Positions 4,809 through 7,888 of a stretch of DNA of 7,888 nucleotides are shown in pieces (the first letter of the stretch is position 1; the number at the start of each line of letters is the position of its first letter). The position numbers and the translations under genes are program-made. The notes beneath the pieces were generated by a model. It did not search any database. It saw only the letters and a list, made by a program, of their open reading frames with translations, and was not told the origin of the DNA. Location of the stretch: the NCBI GenBank assembly GCA_012842105.1, contig DUTL01000155.1, forward strand, positions 1 to 7,888, given 5' to 3'. This DNA is from Candidatus Fermentithermobacillaceae bacterium. GTDB lineage: Bacteria; Bacillota; Sulfobacillia; Fermentithermobacillales; Fermentithermobacillaceae.

Positions 4809-5678
4809 TTGCTACAACAAGTTGTGAACGGACTCACCCTGGGCAGCACTTATGCGTTGATTGCCCTTGGATATACCATGGTTTACGGAGTTTTGCGCCT
4901 CATAAATTTTGCCCATGGCGAGGTCTACATGATAGGCGCTTTTACCGGGCTGATGGCATCTCAGATACCGGGGCTTCCCTTTCCCGCTGCGTTGTTGATT
5001 GCAATGGCCGGGGCAGCAGTTGTTGGCGTGGCCATTGAGAGGATCGCGTACAGGCCCCTCAGAAAGGCCCCGCGCCTTGCAGCACTTATCAGCGCAATTG
5101 GCATGTCAATATTTCTGCGAAATCTTACTCTTGCTGTAATGGGGCCTCAGACAAGGGCATTTCCGGTTCCTTTTGAAGTGAGACATTTTAGCATCGGGCG
5201 GCTGCGCATAAATTCATTCGACGTGCTCATCTTGGTTACCAGCGTGGGCCTGATGATCGGGCTTCATTTCCTGGTTCAGAAGGCCAAGATTGGGAAAGCC
5301 ATGAGAGCGACTGCCCAGGACATGGAAACCGCCAGCCTCATGGGAATCGATGTTAACCGTGTAATCGCCTTTACTTTTGCTGTTGGATCGGCTCTTGCCG
5401 CAGCCGCCGGAGTCTTAATAGGAATGAACTTTAACGCGGTGGAACCGTCCATGGGCATGATGCCGGGGCTCAAGGGCTTTGTAGCTGCTGTTCTGGGCGG
5501 CGTCGGGAGTATCCCCGGGGCTATGATAGGCGGGATTCTCCTGGGCATGGCCGAAGTCATGGGGGTCGCTCTCCTGAGGTCCGAGTGGAGAGATGCCATT
5601 GCTTTCGGGATACTTGCTCTCGTCCTGCTCATAAAGCCATCGGGGATATTCGGCGGAAATCTGCAGGAGAAGGTGTAA
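4809..5678 (+). CDS. livH: Branched-chain amino acid ABC transporter, permease LivH
   Basis: This 289-residue inner-membrane protein matches the usual LivH length. The start is TTG, chosen because GGAGGTGG (4797-4804) lies just upstream and the family's opening (QQVVNGLTLGSTYALIALG) begins immediately. Conserved features are YTMVYGVLRLINFAHGE near residues 22-38, several hydrophobic membrane spans, and the cytoplasmic coupling loop around 162-182 (GKAMRATAQDMETASLMGID) that contacts the ATPase. The C-terminal part has the family's Gly-rich spans (AAVLGGVGSIPGAMIGG). It forms the translocation channel with LivM. The terminal codons overlap the livM ribosome binding site (about 5664-5673), implying translational coupling. 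Confidence 0.95.
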   Translation: MLQQVVNGLTLGSTYALIALGYTMVYGVLRLINFAHGEVYMIGAFTGLMASQIPGLPFPAALLIAMAGAAVVGVAIERIAYRPLRKAPRLAALISAIGMSIFLRNLTLAVMGPQTRAFPVPFEVRHFSIGRLRINSFDVLILVTSVGLMIGLHFLVQKAKIGKAMRATAQDMETASLMGIDVNRVIAFTFAVGSALAAAAGVLIGMNFNAVEPSMGMMPGLKGFVAAVLGGVGSIPGAMIGGILLGMAEVMGVALLRSEWRDAIAFGILALVLLIKPSGIFGGNLQEKV

Positions 5679-5681
5679 ATC

Positions 5682-6722
5682 ATGATTAGTCCGTACTATT
5701 ACCAGCTGCTTGTCATCACTTGCATAAATGTGATTATGGCGCTCAGCCTCAATCTCGTGACAGGATGTGCAGGGCAGCTGTCCTTGGGGCACGCTGCATT
5801 CATGGGTATTGGCGCATACACCGCGGGAATCTTGACCTCAGTCTACGGTGTGCCTTTCTTGCTTGCTCTTATCGCCGGAGGAGTGTCTGCCGCATTGTTC
5901 GGGTTGATTGTAGGGCTTCCTACATTGAGGCTCAAAGGAGACTATCTTGCCATTGCTACCCTGGGTTTCGGCGAGATCATCCGAGTGACTATCCTCAACA
6001 TGAAAATAACAGGCGGGGCTTTCGGCCTCAGGGGAATAGCCAAAGAGGCCAATCTTGCTACAGCGGCTGCAGCTGTCTTTCTGGCATATTGGACACTGAT
6101 GCGTCTAATGAAGTCCCGTTTCGGGCGGGCGCTTACTGCCATACGCGAGGATGAAGTGGCTGCCGGGGCAATGGGCATTGACATCACTCGCCACAAGGTG
6201 CTTGCTTTCGTGATTGGCGCAGCGTGGGCCGGAATCGCAGGAGGGCTTTTCGCCCACTGGTTCAGGTATCTTAACCCGTCTTCCTTTGCTTTTGCCAGAT
6301 CAGTGGAAATCCTCAGTATGGTGGTTTTGGGGGGCATGGGGAGTTTGGAAGGCCCGGTTATCGGCGCTGTGGTTTTGACGTATGCACCTGAGATTCTTCG
6401 CGGAGCATCTGACTTTGTGTCCCGGTACCGCATGTTTTTTTACGGAGCGATCCTGGTAATCATGATGCTGGTACGGCCCCAGGGGCTGGTAGGGGCGGGG
6501 GTTTTCAGGAATGGTTTGCGGCTTCCGGAAATCCACGGGCTTCGGGGCAGCAAGGCCAGGAGAATGCAGGGGCCAAAGTTGAGAACACAGGAAACAGCGA
6601 AGGATTCACAACAACATGCATTTGCGAAGGGGCTTGGCGCAGCAATGCCAGGAGGGCACCGGAAGGGTTCAACCGGTACCGGTGTTCGTCAAAGGGGAGG
6701 GGATCAACATGCCGATTCTTGA
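5682..6722 (+). CDS. livM: Branched-chain amino acid ABC transporter, permease LivM with a long basic C-terminal tail
   Basis: The ATG lies 3 nt after the livH stop, behind GGAGAAGG inside the livH end. The core, residues 1 to about 275, is a typical LivM: NLVTGCAGQLSLGHAAFMGIGAYTAG near 24-49, the conserved GDYLAIATLGFGEIIR at 86-101, the coupling loop GRALTAIREDEVAAGAMGID at 148-167, and the closing motif MMLVRPQGL at 261-269. With LivH it forms the membrane channel. The remaining 70 or so residues are hydrophilic and rich in Arg, Lys, Gly and Gln, without a recognisable domain, and the last codons overlap livG by 14 nt. LivM proteins commonly end soon after the RPQGL motif, so the tail may be a read-through extension from loss of an earlier stop, or a sequencing frameshift near 6500. 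The core assignment is firm; the tail is doubtful. Confidence 0.93.
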   Translation: MISPYYYQLLVITCINVIMALSLNLVTGCAGQLSLGHAAFMGIGAYTAGILTSVYGVPFLLALIAGGVSAALFGLIVGLPTLRLKGDYLAIATLGFGEIIRVTILNMKITGGAFGLRGIAKEANLATAAAAVFLAYWTLMRLMKSRFGRALTAIREDEVAAGAMGIDITRHKVLAFVIGAAWAGIAGGLFAHWFRYLNPSSFAFARSVEILSMVVLGGMGSLEGPVIGAVVLTYAPEILRGASDFVSRYRMFFYGAILVIMMLVRPQGLVGAGVFRNGLRLPEIHGLRGSKARRMQGPKLRTQETAKDSQQHAFAKGLGAAMPGGHRKGSTGTGVRQRGGDQHADS

Positions 6723-7482
6723 GGTGAGAAGAGTCAGCAAATCTTTCGGAGGCCTTACCGCGGTGCGCGAGGTTGACCTGGCCATCAACCAAGGCGAAAT
6801 CATGGGGTTAATAGGCCCTAACGGCGCAGGCAAAACTACGTTGTTCAACCTGGTAACAGGCATATACAGCCCTTGTTCAGGCGAGATACTTTTCAATGGA
6901 ACGAATCTGGCTGCACTGAGGCCTCACGAGATAACAGGCACCGGCCTGGCCCGTACTTTTCAGAACATCAGGGTTTTCGGCCAGATGACCGTTCTTGAGA
7001 ATGTGATGATAGGCAGGCACTGCCGCACCAGGGCAGGGGTTTGGGGTGCTATCCTGGGCTTTCCCGGTGTGAAGCGGGAGGAGAAGGAGACCCGGGAACG
7101 GTGTTTGGAACTCCTGGATTTCGTCGGGCTCAACGTTGACCCGGATGAAAAGGCATCGAACCTTTCATATGGCCAGCAGCGGCAACTTGAGATCGCCAGG
7201 GCATTGGCCACTGAGCCTGAACTCATGTTGCTCGACGAACCTGCTGCAGGTATGAATCCTCAAGAAACAAGGGAGATTATCGGGCTTATCGAGCGTATCA
7301 GGGATGCAGGCAAAATCATTCTCTTCATAGAGCACGACATGAAAGTGGTTATGGGCACGGCAGACAGAGTGGCAGTTTTGGACCACGGAGTGAAAATCGC
7401 TGAGGGAACCCCGAAGGAAGTCCAGGGGGATCCGGATGTTATCAAGGCGTACCTGGGAGATGAATCAGATGCTATCGCTTAG
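6709..7482 (+). CDS. livG: Branched-chain amino acid ABC transporter, ATP-binding protein LivG
   Basis: The 257-residue ATPase contains all ABC elements: Walker A GPNGAGKTT (36-44), Q-loop TFQN (Gln85), signature LSYGQQRQLEIARAL (152-166), Walker B LMLLDEP (172-178) and the H-loop histidine in IEHDM (His209). The insertion between Q-loop and signature, with its charged EEKETRERC helix, is typical of LivG, which is longer than LivF. The start is ATG 6709, preceded by GGGGAGGGG (6694-6702); an in-frame ATG at 6616 would add 31 residues unlike the family and lacks a good ribosome binding site. The first 14 nt overlap the end of livM. LivG pairs with LivF to power import through LivH/LivM. Confidence 0.95.
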   Translation: MPILEVRRVSKSFGGLTAVREVDLAINQGEIMGLIGPNGAGKTTLFNLVTGIYSPCSGEILFNGTNLAALRPHEITGTGLARTFQNIRVFGQMTVLENVMIGRHCRTRAGVWGAILGFPGVKREEKETRERCLELLDFVGLNVDPDEKASNLSYGQQRQLEIARALATEPELMLLDEPAAGMNPQETREIIGLIERIRDAGKIILFIEHDMKVVMGTADRVAVLDHGVKIAEGTPKEVQGDPDVIKAYLGDESDAIA

Positions 7483-7888
7483 GAATGTAGTAACTCAATA
7501 CGGGTCAATACGGGCCCTGAAAGGAATATCCATGGATGTGGCACAGGGCGAAATTGTAGCTTTGATCGGGGCCAACGGAGCCGGTAAGACCACCACGCTC
7601 AAGAGCATCTCAGGGCTTCTGTCTCCATCTGAGGGTGAGATTACGTTTGAAGGCCAGATCTTAAACCGGAGCCAGCCTAAGGATATTGTGAGAATGGGTA
7701 TCTCCCACGTACCTGAGGGAAGGAGGGTGTTCTCTCAAATGACGGTCATGGAGAACCTGGAACTTGGCGCATATTCCAGGCCGGGGGGAAGGCATGGCAG
7801 GAAACAGGTGCGAGGGGATTTGGCTGGGGTGTTTTCGTTATTTCCTCAGTTAAAAGGGAGGGAGAAGCAGCCGGCAGGGACCTTGAGC
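7469..7888 (+). CDS. livF: Branched-chain amino acid ABC transporter, ATP-binding protein LivF (3' end outside the window)
   Basis: The frame is open from ATG 7469 to the last base, giving 140 codons. It overlaps the end of livG by 14 nt and uses GGGAGA (7455-7460) as ribosome binding site. Walker A is GANGAGKTT (34-42). VPEGRRVFSQMTVMENLELGAY (81-102) is the characteristic LivF segment around the Q-loop, where LivF has a PEGR(R/H)VF motif. The sequence ends in TLS, the opening of the ABC signature (normally LSGGEQQ), so Walker B and the H-loop lie beyond the window. It is the second ATPase of the Liv transporter. A full LivF is usually about 235 residues, so about 40 percent is missing here. 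Confidence 0.95.
   Translation, partial: MLSLRNVVTQYGSIRALKGISMDVAQGEIVALIGANGAGKTTTLKSISGLLSPSEGEITFEGQILNRSQPKDIVRMGISHVPEGRRVFSQMTVMENLELGAYSRPGGRHGRKQVRGDLAGVFSLFPQLKGREKQPAGTLS

Noticed and set aside
4625..5038. 137-residue open frame overlapping livH
   Set aside because: It enters livH in a different frame and encodes nothing recognisable; livH is unambiguous there.
6616..6708. Upstream start for livG at ATG 6616
   Set aside because: It would add 31 residues lacking family similarity, without a ribosome binding site; ATG 6709 has a strong one and matches the family start.

Overview
The window is about 7.9 kb of bacterial DNA with moderate GC by eye. Strong GGAGG-type ribosome binding sites, frequent TTG/GTG starts and a binding protein made as a membrane-anchored lipoprotein point to a Firmicute, probably a Clostridia-type anaerobe. 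That assignment is an inference from style, not from a marker gene. All recognised genes are on the + strand.

Layout. (1) Positions 1-99 hold a perfect 32-bp inverted repeat that starts at the very first base. It interrupts the 5' side of a gene fragment encoding the C-terminal RNA-binding (DbpA) domain of a DEAD-box RNA helicase (53-586). The helicase core is missing. (2) 850-2175 is a composite gene: a Nudix hydrolase domain, a short piece resembling the start of a GNAT acetyltransferase, and a complete-looking SAM-dependent methyltransferase. (3) 2176-3210 is about 1 kb with no gene I can recognise. It is rich in dyads and small repeats and includes one good intrinsic-terminator-like hairpin with a possible competing partner. 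It may contain the promoter and leader of the next operon. (4) 3211 to the end is a branched-chain amino acid (Liv/HAAT) ABC transporter operon in the classical order: binding lipoprotein, LivH, LivM, LivG and LivF. LivF is cut by the window end inside its ABC signature motif.

How the genes work together. The lipoprotein captures substrate (leucine, isoleucine, valine or a related amide or amino acid) outside the membrane. LivH and LivM form the channel, and LivG and LivF supply ATP hydrolysis. Coupling is tight from livH onward: a 3-nt gap between livH and livM, then two overlaps of exactly 14 nt. In contrast, a 299-nt spacer with 13-bp tandem repeats separates the binding-protein gene from livH.

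The transporter is ordinary. The points worth a second look are the terminal palindrome (possibly an assembly or amplification artefact), the Nudix/GNAT-piece/methyltransferase chimera, the long structured non-coding region upstream of the transporter, the long N-terminus of the lipoprotein, and the basic tail of LivM. I found no CRISPR array, tRNA, rRNA, transposase or recognisable defence system.
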